A stretch of 39,853 bases of DNA from Fimenecus sp045613065 (GTDB lineage: Bacteria > Bacillota > Clostridia > Oscillospirales > Acutalibacteraceae). Below are positions 17,386 through 25,859 of this stretch, one piece after another. How positions within the stretch are numbered: position 1 is the first letter of the stretch; every line of letters begins with the position of its first letter. The DNA is taken from assembly GCA_045613065.1 (NCBI GenBank), contig JAZLAH010000064.1, positions 1 to 39,853 of the forward strand, in the 5' to 3' direction. The position numbers were made by a program, and so were the translations under genes. A model generated the notes under the pieces. That model was not told the DNA's origin, searched no databases, and saw only the letters and a program-made list of their open reading frames with translations.

Positions 17386-18789
17386 CTATTTTATAGGTAA
17401 AATAATTGAAACTGTTGTACCCTCACCAACTGTACTTTCAATATTCATTTCACCATTATGCATTTTAATTATTTCATCAGTAACTGCAAGGCCTATTCCA
17501 CTGCCTCGCACACTGTTGTTTGCTTTATAAAATTTTTCTGTGATTCTTGGCAAATCATATCTTGATATACCACATCCATTATCAGATATTAAAACAACTA
17601 CTTTATCTGCAGTAGCTTCAAGAGATATTTTAATATATCCATCTTCTTTATTATATTTGAATCCATTATCAATAATATTAATTAAAGCCTGTTTAATCCT
17701 GTTTTTATCCCCATTTATAATCAATGATTCAACTGAGATATCTTTAATTATTTTAATATTATCCCGAACAGAACGAGTTTCAAAAGACTCGATAACCTTA
17801 TTCAATTCACTTACAATATCAAATTCTGATACTTTTAATGATAACTTTCCATTTTCCATTCTTGAAAAATCCAACAAATCTTCAACAAGGTCAGATAATC
17901 GATCAGACTCACTGACAATAACATCAAGTCCTTTATTAATTATATAATCGTCATCCTTAGATAGACGAATTGTTTCCCCCCAACCCTTAATAGCTGTTAA
18001 AGGTGTTCGTAACTCATGAGATACAGTAGAAATAAACTCACTTTTAACTCTGTCAGCTTCACCGATTTCATACGCCATATTGTTTATTGTTTCACACAAC
18101 TGACCAATTTCATCATTGTGTTTATGTTTATCAATGGAAACAGTAAAATCACCCTTAGCAATTTTAGCAGCTGTTTCATTAATCTCACGAACAGGAATAA
18201 TAATTGATCTTATAAAGAAAGCACCGGAAATACAGATGAAAATTATAATAAGTACCATCAAAGACGAAACTAACAAGAAAACATGAAATAATTGATTATC
18301 GACATCCTCAAGCGAAATAATATATCTTATAGCACCGGTTACACCTTGTTGATTATCAGGAAGAACATATGTTAATGCCATAACTTTTTCATTGTTACTC
18401 ATTCGTCCAATCCATTGACCGATACCATCACTGTCAGCCAATGCATAATCATAATCTGGATAGCTCTCATTTTTAACTGAAAATCCGGTTGACGATGCAA
18501 CTACATTGCCATGTTTATCAATAACCCAAACTTCCATAAGATTTTTATCCGAGAAATCGTTAACAAAATTATTTGCCATATCATTAAATACTTCATCAAC
18601 GACAAAATTCTGAGAATTAAAATATGTCATAACAAGAGAATTTGCTCTTGAATTTAAAGTTGCTTCGACCGTATTGTAATATTGCTTCTTTACAAAAACG
18701 CAGGTAAAAACACCAATGGCAATAGTAATCAAAATAGTGGTAGTAAGAACGGATATTCCCCAACGCTTAACAATACTACTATTTTTCAA
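17386..18789 (-). CDS. Membrane sensor histidine kinase (HAMP, HisKA, HATPase)
   Basis: Sensor of a two-component system with the response regulator gene just upstream (21 nt gap). Layout of its 467 residues: membrane segment 1 (about 12-33), an extracellular sensing domain of roughly 130 residues, membrane segment 2 (about 168-194), a HAMP linker, the dimerisation helix with the phosphorylated His258 (SHELRTPL), the N box (NIIDNGFKYN, 371-380), G1 box DNGCG (403-407) and G2 GSGIGL (429-434). All catalytic motifs are intact. It resembles PhoR/WalK-type kinases, but the signal is unknown. The lipoprotein gene before the regulator may be part of the sensing device. Confidence 0.93.
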   Translation of the reverse strand: MKNSSIVKRWGISVLTTTILITIAIGVFTCVFVKKQYYNTVEATLNSRANSLVMTYFNSQNFVVDEVFNDMANNFVNDFSDKNLMEVWVIDKHGNVVASSTGFSVKNESYPDYDYALADSDGIGQWIGRMSNNEKVMALTYVLPDNQQGVTGAIRYIISLEDVDNQLFHVFLLVSSLMVLIIIFICISGAFFIRSIIIPVREINETAAKIAKGDFTVSIDKHKHNDEIGQLCETINNMAYEIGEADRVKSEFISTVSHELRTPLTAIKGWGETIRLSKDDDYIINKGLDVIVSESDRLSDLVEDLLDFSRMENGKLSLKVSEFDIVSELNKVIESFETRSVRDNIKIIKDISVESLIINGDKNRIKQALINIIDNGFKYNKEDGYIKISLEATADKVVVLISDNGCGISRYDLPRITEKFYKANNSVRGSGIGLAVTDEIIKMHNGEMNIESTVGEGTTVSIILPIK

Positions 18790-18810
18790 CTTTTATCACC
18801 ACCATTTGTT

Positions 18811-19521
18811 TTAATTATGAATAATCCACTTATAACCTACACCCCATACTGTTGCAAGATGTTTTGGGTGTGTAGGGTCTTCTTCAATTTTATTTCTTAT
18901 TCTGTGAATATTAACGTCGACAATTTTATCATCGCCAAAATAAGAATCTCCCCATACTTTTTTTAGAATATCGTTTCTTTTAAATGCAACGTTAGGATTG
19001 TTGAAAAAGAATTCAATAATCTGAAATTCAATCTGTGTTAATTCAATATCTTCACCATTCTTTTTAAATGAATGACTTTTTAAATCAAGTACAAAATCAT
19101 TATGTGAAATAACATTCTTTTCAGTTTTATTATTTTCATCATGACTTGAAATTGAAACTCGTCTATAAATCGCATCAATTCTTGCCATTAATTCAGAAGG
19201 TGAAAATGGTTTTGTAACATAATCATCCGCACCAATCATAAGACCTGTAATCTTATCCATTTCCTGTGTTTTAGCTGTAAGCATAACAATTCCAACTCTG
19301 TTGCTTTTTGTTCTTATATACTTGCATACTTCCAACCCATCAATACCCGGCATCATAATATCAAGAATTACAACATCTATTTCATTAATATTTTCATTAA
19401 ACTTTTTGATTGCTTCTTCACCATTTGAAGCTTCAATAACCTCATATCCACTACGACGAAGATTAATGACAACAAAATCCCTGATAGAAGTCTCGTCTTC
19501 TGCAATTAATACATATTTCAT
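18811..19521 (-). CDS. OmpR/PhoB-type response regulator
   Basis: DNA-binding regulator paired with the kinase gene that follows. The receiver domain has acidic Glu8-Asp9, phosphorylated Asp54 in VILDIMMPG, the switch Thr in MLTAKT and Lys in VTKPF. The C-terminal winged helix shows LTQIEFQIIEFFF and VDVNIHRIRNKI. I start at the ATG 19519-19521 after GAGGG, giving 236 residues; a 25-codon longer reading would overlap the lipoprotein gene end and has no such site. Target genes are unknown. Confidence 0.95.
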   Translation of the reverse strand: MKYVLIAEDETSIRDFVVINLRRSGYEVIEASNGEEAIKKFNENINEIDVVILDIMMPGIDGLEVCKYIRTKSNRVGIVMLTAKTQEMDKITGLMIGADDYVTKPFSPSELMARIDAIYRRVSISSHDENNKTEKNVISHNDFVLDLKSHSFKKNGEDIELTQIEFQIIEFFFNNPNVAFKRNDILKKVWGDSYFGDDKIVDVNIHRIRNKIEEDPTHPKHLATVWGVGYKWIIHN

Positions 19522-19537
19522 AATAAATCCCTCTACA

Positions 19538-20896
19538 TTATAAAGCATAAAAATTTTCTGTAATAAAATCTTTATATTTTTTATAGTTATCAGCATTAAA
19601 AATCAAATAACTATACACATACGTGTCATTTTGATGAAGCATTTCATAATTAAAACTGTTTTCTTCCCAATCAGGTATAGTAAAAATTCGGAAAGAAAAA
19701 AGTGCATTTTCGATTTTACCATCCATATTGACGGAATAGAACGTTAAATTAAGATTCTCTTCATCATAAATAGCGGTAATATCACCAATAAACTCCTCTG
19801 GAATTATGGCTAATTGACCAACTTTTGAATTTAACAAAGTTTTATACTTAACATTAAAACTTCTGTTCACATATTCAGACCAAACAACAAGATTAAGAGG
19901 TTCCTTTACATCGTTGGAAATTCTCTGAGAAAAAGGAAAAATTTCCTTCGTCGGAATCTCAATACTTCCATCCTTGTCCACATCCATGCAATAAATATTG
20001 CCTTTTCTTAATGTACTTGGTTTATCTGAGGCATTATCGTAATACATTGGAAGTGAAATATCAAAACTGGTTTCTTCAATTTCAATTATTTCTGTATATA
20101 TTTCGGATTCATTGAAAACTCCGTCAACAAATACTCTTGATATTTTTTTACCGTTTGAGACAATCTTATCACTAACAATATTATTAATTTCAGGCATATC
20201 TGAAATGTTAGTAACTATATCATAACAAACAGAATATTCGTTATCAAAACTTAACAATCTTGCAGTAGTTAAGTTTTTCAAATTAGAAAAATCAACTTTA
20301 AAAATTAAAATTTCATCAGAATTGTTGTTGTTGAAATCTTTAATATAAAGATTTGTGTAACTTTCTGTTGTAATCAAATCGGCATTTACACCATCATACG
20401 AGTATATTTCCAAAGTATAAGTTAAATTTATATTTGAATCAATGATTTCACCTTTATCCGGTGTATTAACCCAACTTAAAAGAATTTCATTACATCCATC
20501 ACCATTTATATCGGCAAAATTCAATTCATATATTTCAGAACGTTTTCCGAAAATTTGTGAAGTATTAGACCATTCACCATCGGAGTACTTAAATATTTTT
20601 GCAATTACAAAATCACCTTCGGCAGGTACAGAATATAAAACAATTGCTTCTTCTTTGTTATCATCATCAATATCATATAGAATATATGACGACCTATAAT
20701 TGCCACTAAATGGAGTTTTCATAACGATATTTTTTTCATCTGAAACGGAAGCTTCAAAAGCAGCTTGGATAATACTATCTTCACCACTCAACTTTGGTGG
20801 TCGCATAAGTTTTTCAACAGATAAAAAGGCATCTTCACAAGCTGTCAATGACAGACATATTGATATTACAAGAAATAATTTTATTATTCTTTTCAC
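19538..20896 (-). CDS. Lipoprotein with FG-GAP/VCBS-like aspartate-rich repeats
   Basis: Probable membrane-anchored, outward-facing lipoprotein of 452 residues. The signal peptide is MKRIIKLFLVISICLSLTAC with lipobox LTAC, so Cys20 would carry the lipid. At least four repeats carry Asp-rich loops followed by an acidic-hydrophobic strand: DIDDDNKEEAIVLY (75-88), DINGDGCNEILL (129-140), DFNNNNSDEILIF (187-199) and DVDKDGSIEIP (305-315). This pattern is like the calcium-binding loops of FG-GAP/VCBS beta-propellers. It sits between cdaR (22 nt) and the response regulator (16 nt), so it may feed a signal to the kinase or act in c-di-AMP control. That link is inferred from position only. Confidence 0.85.
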   Translation of the reverse strand: MKRIIKLFLVISICLSLTACEDAFLSVEKLMRPPKLSGEDSIIQAAFEASVSDEKNIVMKTPFSGNYRSSYILYDIDDDNKEEAIVLYSVPAEGDFVIAKIFKYSDGEWSNTSQIFGKRSEIYELNFADINGDGCNEILLSWVNTPDKGEIIDSNINLTYTLEIYSYDGVNADLITTESYTNLYIKDFNNNNSDEILIFKVDFSNLKNLTTARLLSFDNEYSVCYDIVTNISDMPEINNIVSDKIVSNGKKISRVFVDGVFNESEIYTEIIEIEETSFDISLPMYYDNASDKPSTLRKGNIYCMDVDKDGSIEIPTKEIFPFSQRISNDVKEPLNLVVWSEYVNRSFNVKYKTLLNSKVGQLAIIPEEFIGDITAIYDEENLNLTFYSVNMDGKIENALFSFRIFTIPDWEENSFNYEMLHQNDTYVYSYLIFNADNYKKYKDFITENFYAL

Positions 20897-20918
20897 TGTC
20901 TGTCACCTCATTTACTAA

Positions 20919-22223
20919 CTAATTTATTGGACTAACATTTACCTTAACGTCATATTTTCCTACTGCCCAGCAAGGGTAATCACCCATCACTCTGACAACA
21001 CCTGAAAGCGTAGTAACGCCTTCATTAATTTCTTGTTCAGTTGTATCAACAACTATTGTCAAATTTTCAGCACTAATACTGTCAATATGCGACTCTATAC
21101 CAACAATCTTTACAGATATATTCTTGTCCTGACTAACAGACACATTATAATCATCTCTGTTGTTATTTACTGTAAAATTAGAAAACGGAACACTTATTGT
21201 TTTTGATACCATTTCTGACGCATCTATTTTTACAGTGAATTTTGATGCATTTTTATCAGTAATCTTTAATGTAGAGTTAATTTGATTGACATCAAAATTA
21301 AATGTATTAATACTGCTTGAAATATCTGCAAAATCTATTGTACCGACAACAAATTCTGTAATGCTGTCCATCATATCAACCGGAACTGCAACCTTAATTT
21401 TAGAAGGATAAACAGAATATGAAAGTGGGTTGTTTATAAAGTAAGATGGTGCATTTCTAAATTCAACAACTGTTGGTAATGTTACCTCTTTAAGAACAGG
21501 AACAGTCACTGTAATTTCGCTTTCTTCAGTTTCCATTTTGACATATTCAAGGTCAGAACCATCATTTGTCACAATTTTAAATACAGGATCAAATGTTGTT
21601 GTTTTATCTAACACTTCATCAACTGAAATATTTGCATTTATGCTTACAATTTTGTTAACCTCTGTTGCTGGTCCGCTTATCAATACAGTACTTTTTGATA
21701 GAACAGTATCACCAACAATGCATCCATCAGGAACTATTGTAGAAAGACTTGTTTCGATGTTACCTTCAAGTGGTAACTCAACCTCTTTATATGTATCAAA
21801 ATAAACTTCGATGTAATTGGTTGAATAAGAAGCGATTTCATAATCAGAATCATCATCTTTTTGTGAAACTTTAAGCTGAAGTGTTTTAACACCAGAACTA
21901 TCAACATAGTTGGTATTAGCAGTTACTTCAATATCATCAGCCGTAAGTGATGATGTAACATACTTTTTACCTTTAACAGTTACATCAACCGTAAATTCAG
22001 AATTACCAAAAACATATAATCCTAGTTGTTCTGGAACACTATTTTCAAGATTTATCTGAACCGGAATGCCTGAAATAACACGTTGAGTTTCCGGACTTTT
22101 TTCTATTGCCACCCACATCCACAATACGAAAGAGATAATAAATGAAATAATAAGTACAAATCTCTTATCGTTGAATAGTGCTATAAAGGACAGCTTTTTC
22201 TTGTTTTCATTATTTTGGCTCAT
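20919..22223 (-). CDS. cdaR: CdaR, YbbR-domain regulator of diadenylate cyclase
   Basis: Regulator of the membrane diadenylate cyclase CdaA. The 434-residue protein has one N-terminal membrane helix (FVLIISFIISFVLWMWVAI, about 27-45) followed by an outside part made of repeated YbbR domains. Several repeat starts such as IPVQINLENSVPEQLGLYV and VELPLEGNIETS can be seen, four in my reading. Its start overlaps cdaA by 14 nt. In many Firmicutes glmM follows cdaR; here a lipoprotein and two-component genes follow instead. Confidence 0.93.
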   Translation of the reverse strand: MSQNNENKKKLSFIALFNDKRFVLIISFIISFVLWMWVAIEKSPETQRVISGIPVQINLENSVPEQLGLYVFGNSEFTVDVTVKGKKYVTSSLTADDIEVTANTNYVDSSGVKTLQLKVSQKDDDSDYEIASYSTNYIEVYFDTYKEVELPLEGNIETSLSTIVPDGCIVGDTVLSKSTVLISGPATEVNKIVSINANISVDEVLDKTTTFDPVFKIVTNDGSDLEYVKMETEESEITVTVPVLKEVTLPTVVEFRNAPSYFINNPLSYSVYPSKIKVAVPVDMMDSITEFVVGTIDFADISSSINTFNFDVNQINSTLKITDKNASKFTVKIDASEMVSKTISVPFSNFTVNNNRDDYNVSVSQDKNISVKIVGIESHIDSISAENLTIVVDTTEQEINEGVTTLSGVVRVMGDYPCWAVGKYDVKVNVSPIN

Positions 22224-23094
22224 TTTTATTACCTCTAAATATCTTTTTAATCTTACTGTTGTCTTTATCGTTTTCTTTAATAAAAGACTTTGTCAAAATC
22301 TCTCTTAAATCACCAGCTGATATATTACGATTAAGCACACCTTTTTCAGCAACTGAAATCATACCTGTCTCTTCAGAAACAACAACTACAATAGCGTCAC
22401 TCGTCTCACTCATACCAATTGCAGCTCTATGACGTGTACCAAGCTCACTACTTAGATTGTTGTGGCCTGTTAATGGAAGAATACAACCTGCAGAAACAAC
22501 CCTGCCATCTTTAATAATAACAGCACCATCATGCATTGGAGCTTTTGGAAAGAAAATATTACAAATAAGTTCAGTTGTGACAGAAGCATCAACAAAAGTA
22601 CCTGTTTTTGAAATTTCTCCAAGCATTGTATCTTTTTCAAAAACAATTAAAGCACCAATCTGCTTATCACTCATATCACTACAAGCTCTGCAAATTGAAT
22701 TAATAGACCCTTTTACATATTCCTGAATTTCTTTTTCATCACGATTTTTAAGGTTAAATATGCTGATATTGGAAACAGAACTTCTACCAACACTTTCAAG
22801 AGCATGGCGAATTTCAGGTGAAAAGATAATTACAAGAATTATAAGCAAATTTCCAAACAACAAGCTTAAAAGATATTTACTAGCCTCCATATTTAAAAGA
22901 GAAACAATAAAATACCCAACTGCAAGTAAAATAACACCTTTTACTAACTGAAAAGCTCGTGTATCCTTTATTAACTTAATTGCACTATAAATAACAAAAG
23001 CAACAAGAAGTACATCTAAAATGTCGCCTATAGAATTAAAAGAGAAAATAGCTCTCTTAATTTGTTCAAAATAAGTACCGAAATGTTCAAGCAT
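22210..23094 (-). CDS. cdaA: Diadenylate cyclase CdaA (c-di-AMP synthase)
   Basis: Makes cyclic di-AMP from two ATP, a signal that controls potassium and osmolyte uptake and cell-wall balance. Three membrane helices occupy about residues 24-95. The DAC domain carries the two catalytic motifs intact: DGA (189-191, in MHDGAVIIKDG) and RHR (221-223, in GTRHRAAIGMSE). I use the ATG 23092-23094 with GAGTGAG upstream, giving 294 residues; a 35-codon upstream reading runs through the promoter region. It is the first gene of the long minus-strand cluster and has its own promoter with a palindrome on the -10. Confidence 0.96.
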   Translation of the reverse strand: MLEHFGTYFEQIKRAIFSFNSIGDILDVLLVAFVIYSAIKLIKDTRAFQLVKGVILLAVGYFIVSLLNMEASKYLLSLLFGNLLIILVIIFSPEIRHALESVGRSSVSNISIFNLKNRDEKEIQEYVKGSINSICRACSDMSDKQIGALIVFEKDTMLGEISKTGTFVDASVTTELICNIFFPKAPMHDGAVIIKDGRVVSAGCILPLTGHNNLSSELGTRHRAAIGMSETSDAIVVVVSEETGMISVAEKGVLNRNISAGDLREILTKSFIKENDKDNSKIKKIFRGNKNEPK

Positions 23095-23122
23095 AATTAT
23101 CTCACTCTTTTCAAATAAAAAA

Positions 23123-23136
23123 TACAATATATTGTA
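23123..23136. promoter_or_regulatory. Palindrome TACAATATATTGTA, copy 2, in the cdaA leader
   Basis: A 14-bp perfect palindrome in the untranslated leader about 30 nt before the cdaA start. Its central 12 bp match copy 1 exactly. It could be a second operator half of a looping pair or a short RNA hairpin. Confidence 0.5.
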
Positions 23137-23182
23137 AAAAATCCGTAAACAAACCTTTAAATGTATATAAATACACATATTC

Positions 23183-23194
23183 ACAATATATTGT
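23183..23194. promoter_or_regulatory. Palindrome ACAATATATTGT, copy 1, overlapping the cdaA -10
   Basis: A perfect 12-bp palindrome lies across the predicted -10 box of cdaA. An identical second copy sits 59 bp further downstream. The position is that of a repressor site. No cognate protein is known to me. Confidence 0.5.
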
Positions 23195-23218
23195 ATCACA
23201 AGTTATTCTATTTTGCAA
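23190..23218 (-). promoter_or_regulatory. Candidate sigma-A promoter of the cdaA cluster
   Basis: On the minus strand TTGCAA (23213-23218) and TACAAT (23190-23195) are separated by 17 nt. The -35 box lies inside the end of the upstream desulfurase gene. Predicted transcription starts near 23183, leaving a leader of about 90 nt. Sequence match only. Confidence 0.6.
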
Positions 23219-24350
23219 TTTTTCTTAAAGAATTTATTAAAAAATCTATATGATTTTTTTCAGTGAAGATTGATGGTGACACTCTTATCGTACCACTTTT
23301 TAAAGTATTGAAACTTTTGTGAGCTAATGGTGCACAATGAAGACCTGCTCTGACAGCTATTCCATCGTCAGATAAAAGAGATGCCACCTGTTCACTATGC
23401 ATATTTTTAACATTAAATGAAAGTATTGGTGCGTAATATTTTTTATTATCAAATAAATCCGTATATAACTCCACTTTATTTTCCCTAATTAAATTGTATT
23501 GCATATATTTAAGAAGTTGGATTTCATGTTTATAAACATTATTCACTTTAATTTCATTTAAAAAGTTTATTGAATCTAACAACGATATTATTCCTAAAAT
23601 ATTTGGTGTTCCACTCTCAAACATATCAGGATATTCATAAGGTTGAAAAATTCTTTCCGAATTACTACCTGTACCACCTTCAATTATTGTATCCATATCT
23701 ATGTCGTTATTTATTAATAGTAATCCAACACCTGATAATGCTAAAAGGCCCTTGTGTCCTGAACAACATACAATATCAATATTCTTATTACTCAAATCAA
23801 GTGGAACAATACCTGCCATTTGTGAATAATCCAATATAAATAATAGTTTATATTTATGTGCAAGTGCGGCTAAAGATTTAAATGGTGGAATTATACCAAA
23901 AACATTTGAAGCTCCTGTACAGACAATTGCAACCGTATTTTTATTAATTAACCTTTCAAAGTTTCTTAAAGTTGAATATACATCATCTGTAACATTTGCA
24001 ACACTATAATTGCATATTCCTTTTTGTTTTAAAGCTTCCAATGGTCTTAATACTGCATTATGCTCAAGATTCGAAATAATGAAATGACTATCTTTTTTCG
24101 CAACACCTTTAATTGCCATATTTAATGCCATAGTGCAATTATATGTGAAAATTACATTTTCAGTTTTTGACAAATTAAAAAATTCAGCAATCTTTTTTCT
24201 CGATAAATATATCTGTTCAGTTGTTTCAAGAGCCATTTCGTATGCTCCACGGCCTGAATTAGCACCATATTTCCTTATGATTTCTTGAATGTTATTTATC
24301 ACACATTCTGGTTTTGGATATGAAGTTGCACTATTATCAAGATAAATCAT
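23208..24350 (-). CDS. Cysteine desulfurase-like class V aminotransferase
   Basis: PLP enzyme of the class V aminotransferase group, most like cysteine desulfurase or selenocysteine lyase. It begins MIYLDNSATSYPKP. The cofactor Lys is K200 in CSGHKG, the cofactor-ring Asp is near 184 in ILDYSQMAG, and a catalytic Cys is at 339 in RAGLHCAPLAH, as in group II desulfurases. The length of 380 is normal. It is coupled by a 4-nt overlap to a small DUF3343 protein, a family predicted to carry selenium or sulfur, so it may load S or Se onto that protein. Which element is used cannot be told here. Confidence 0.9.
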   Translation of the reverse strand: MIYLDNSATSYPKPECVINNIQEIIRKYGANSGRGAYEMALETTEQIYLSRKKIAEFFNLSKTENVIFTYNCTMALNMAIKGVAKKDSHFIISNLEHNAVLRPLEALKQKGICNYSVANVTDDVYSTLRNFERLINKNTVAIVCTGASNVFGIIPPFKSLAALAHKYKLLFILDYSQMAGIVPLDLSNKNIDIVCCSGHKGLLALSGVGLLLINNDIDMDTIIEGGTGSNSERIFQPYEYPDMFESGTPNILGIISLLDSINFLNEIKVNNVYKHEIQLLKYMQYNLIRENKVELYTDLFDNKKYYAPILSFNVKNMHSEQVASLLSDDGIAVRAGLHCAPLAHKSFNTLKSGTIRVSPSIFTEKNHIDFLINSLRKIAK

Positions 24351-24565
24351 AAATATCCAATTCCAATATATTTTATTTTATTTATTTTCATTAAATTTAT
24401 ATATTTTTCAGCATTATCGTAAAGTGTAATGCTGTATCCACATCCTTCACCCTGTTTAGGATTTGGATTTTTTCTTATACTTGCTTTTCCTCCGTTTTGT
24501 AAAATCAGTTCCTTTGCTCTCAACGCATGAGTGACGGAGGAAAACTTTATATTTACTCTGTTCAC
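24347..24565 (-). CDS. DUF3343 putative Se/S carrier-like protein
   Basis: Small protein of the DUF3343 family, predicted from gene neighbourhoods to carry sulfur or selenium. It has the family's ferredoxin-like start (NRVNIKFSSVTHALRAKELI) and a single conserved Cys in EGCGYSITL. I start at the GTG 24563-24565, which has AGGTGAT 5 nt upstream, giving 72 residues. A GTG three codons earlier lies inside that ribosome binding site. Its end overlaps the desulfurase start (ATGA), so the two are co-translated. Confidence 0.82.
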   Translation of the reverse strand: MNRVNIKFSSVTHALRAKELILQNGGKASIRKNPNPKQGEGCGYSITLYDNAEKYINLMKINKIKYIGIGYL

Positions 24566-24607
24566 TTTTATCACCTGTTATATTTTATGATAACAAACAG
24601 AATTTGA

Positions 24608-24642
24608 TAAAAAAACTCGTCTTATTCAGACGAGTTTTTTTA
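24608..24642 (-). terminator. Terminator after ispF
   Basis: Hairpin ACTCGTC / GACGAGT (24615-24621 and 24629-24635) flanked by A and T runs on both sides. On the minus strand it ends in a T-run straight after the ispF stop codon, so it should separate ispF from the DUF3343-desulfurase pair. The symmetric A/T flanks mean it could work in both directions. Confidence 0.85.
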
Positions 24643-25137
24643 TATAAATTTAATTTTATCTTTTTGTTCAACTAAGCATACACAATGCGCAGAAATACCC
24701 TCTTTTGCACCTGTGAAACCAAGCTTTTCCTCTGTTGTTGCTTTCACGCTGACATAATCAATATTCACATCTAATGCACAGGCAATGTTCTTTCTCATTT
24801 CATCAATGTATGGTGCAAGTTTAGGAGCCTGAGCAACCACTGTCGCATCAATGTTATTTACTTTAAAGCCTTTTAAATTAATTAACTCAACAACTTTTTT
24901 CAATAATTCAAGGCTATCAGCATCTTTAAAGTTATTATCAGTATCAGGAAAATGCTTTCCAATATCACCTAATGCACACGCACCAAGAAGTGAATCAGAA
25001 ATAGCGTGAAGAAGAACATCTGCATCGGAATGGCCCAAAAGTCCAACTCCGTTATTTTCTATTTCAACGCCACCAAGAATAAGTTTTCTTCCCTCAACTA
25101 ATTTATGAACATCATATCCGTGACCAATTCTAAGCAT
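24640..25137 (-). CDS. ispF: 2-C-methyl-D-erythritol 2,4-cyclodiphosphate synthase
   Basis: Fifth step of the MEP pathway to isoprenoids. The 165-residue protein starts MLRIGHGYDVHKL with the zinc-binding Asp and His, followed by LLGHSDADVLLHAISDSLLGA and the C-terminal VKATTEEKLGFTGAKEGI. Its start overlaps the ispD end by 8 nt, and its stop lies in a strong terminator. Only ispD and ispF of the pathway are in this window. Confidence 0.97.
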   Translation of the reverse strand: MLRIGHGYDVHKLVEGRKLILGGVEIENNGVGLLGHSDADVLLHAISDSLLGACALGDIGKHFPDTDNNFKDADSLELLKKVVELINLKGFKVNNIDATVVAQAPKLAPYIDEMRKNIACALDVNIDYVSVKATTEEKLGFTGAKEGISAHCVCLVEQKDKIKFI

Positions 25138-25849
25138 TATTATCTCTCCTTTTATTAAGGTAATTCAATGCTATTTCAACATCTTCAGGAGTGGTTATTT
25201 TTATATTCTCATAATCACCATCAACAAATTTTACCGTCTTACCATAAGCTTCAATCAACATACAATCATCTGTAAAATTCTCACTATTTTCAACAGTATT
25301 TACTGCATCTAAATAAAGTGATTTATCAAAAATCTGTGGTGTCTGTATAAAACGAAGAAATGCTCGGTCAGGCGTTGCTATAATATCGTCGGAATCATTC
25401 ACCTGTTTTACTGTATCTTTAACCTTGACACCTGTTGCAGCAGCACCATATTCAATTGCTTTATAAAGTGTGTCACAAATGACCTTATCTGTTACAAGTG
25501 GTCGTGCACCATCGTGAATAGCAACATACTCAGCATTTTTTGATGTATTAACAACACCATTATAAACACTTAATTGTCTTGTTTCTCCACCTCTGACAAC
25601 AGTTGATACTTTTTTGAAATCATAATGTGAAATCAAATTCTTTATATTGTCTATATCACATTCACGAGTAACAATAACAATTTCATCAATCAAATTTGAG
25701 TCATCAAAAACTTTAATTGTATGAGCAATAACTGGAATGTTATTTATTTCAAGAAACTGCTTATTAACGCCACCCATACGAGATGAATTTCCTGCCGAAA
25801 CAATTACGGCAGAAACAAACTTATTATTTTTTTCCGTATTGTCCGACAT
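25130..25849 (-). CDS. ispD: 2-C-methyl-D-erythritol 4-phosphate cytidylyltransferase
   Basis: Third step of the MEP pathway, transferring CMP from CTP. Motifs: AVIVSAGNSSRMGGVNKQF (CTP binding), IHDGARPLV, and TPQIFDKSLY. I use the ATG 25847-25849 with AGGTGAT upstream, giving 239 residues; a GTG three codons earlier lies in that site. It follows the aminotransferase gene by 10 nt. The start region, AGGTGATAAAA before the codon, is the same as that of the DUF3343 gene. Confidence 0.96.
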   Translation of the reverse strand: MSDNTEKNNKFVSAVIVSAGNSSRMGGVNKQFLEINNIPVIAHTIKVFDDSNLIDEIVIVTRECDIDNIKNLISHYDFKKVSTVVRGGETRQLSVYNGVVNTSKNAEYVAIHDGARPLVTDKVICDTLYKAIEYGAAATGVKVKDTVKQVNDSDDIIATPDRAFLRFIQTPQIFDKSLYLDAVNTVENSENFTDDCMLIEAYGKTVKFVDGDYENIKITTPEDVEIALNYLNKRRDNNA

Positions 25850-25859
25850 TTTTATCACC

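Noticed and set aside
22210..23199. Longer cdaA start 35 codons upstream
   Set aside because: The extra residues come from the promoter/leader with both palindromes, lack a ribosome binding site, and are absent from family members.
24566..24607. Promoter for the DUF3343-desulfurase pair
   Set aside because: A TAAAAT box can be seen on the minus strand, but the -35 region is poor. A promoter is needed here because of the terminator, yet I cannot place it with confidence.
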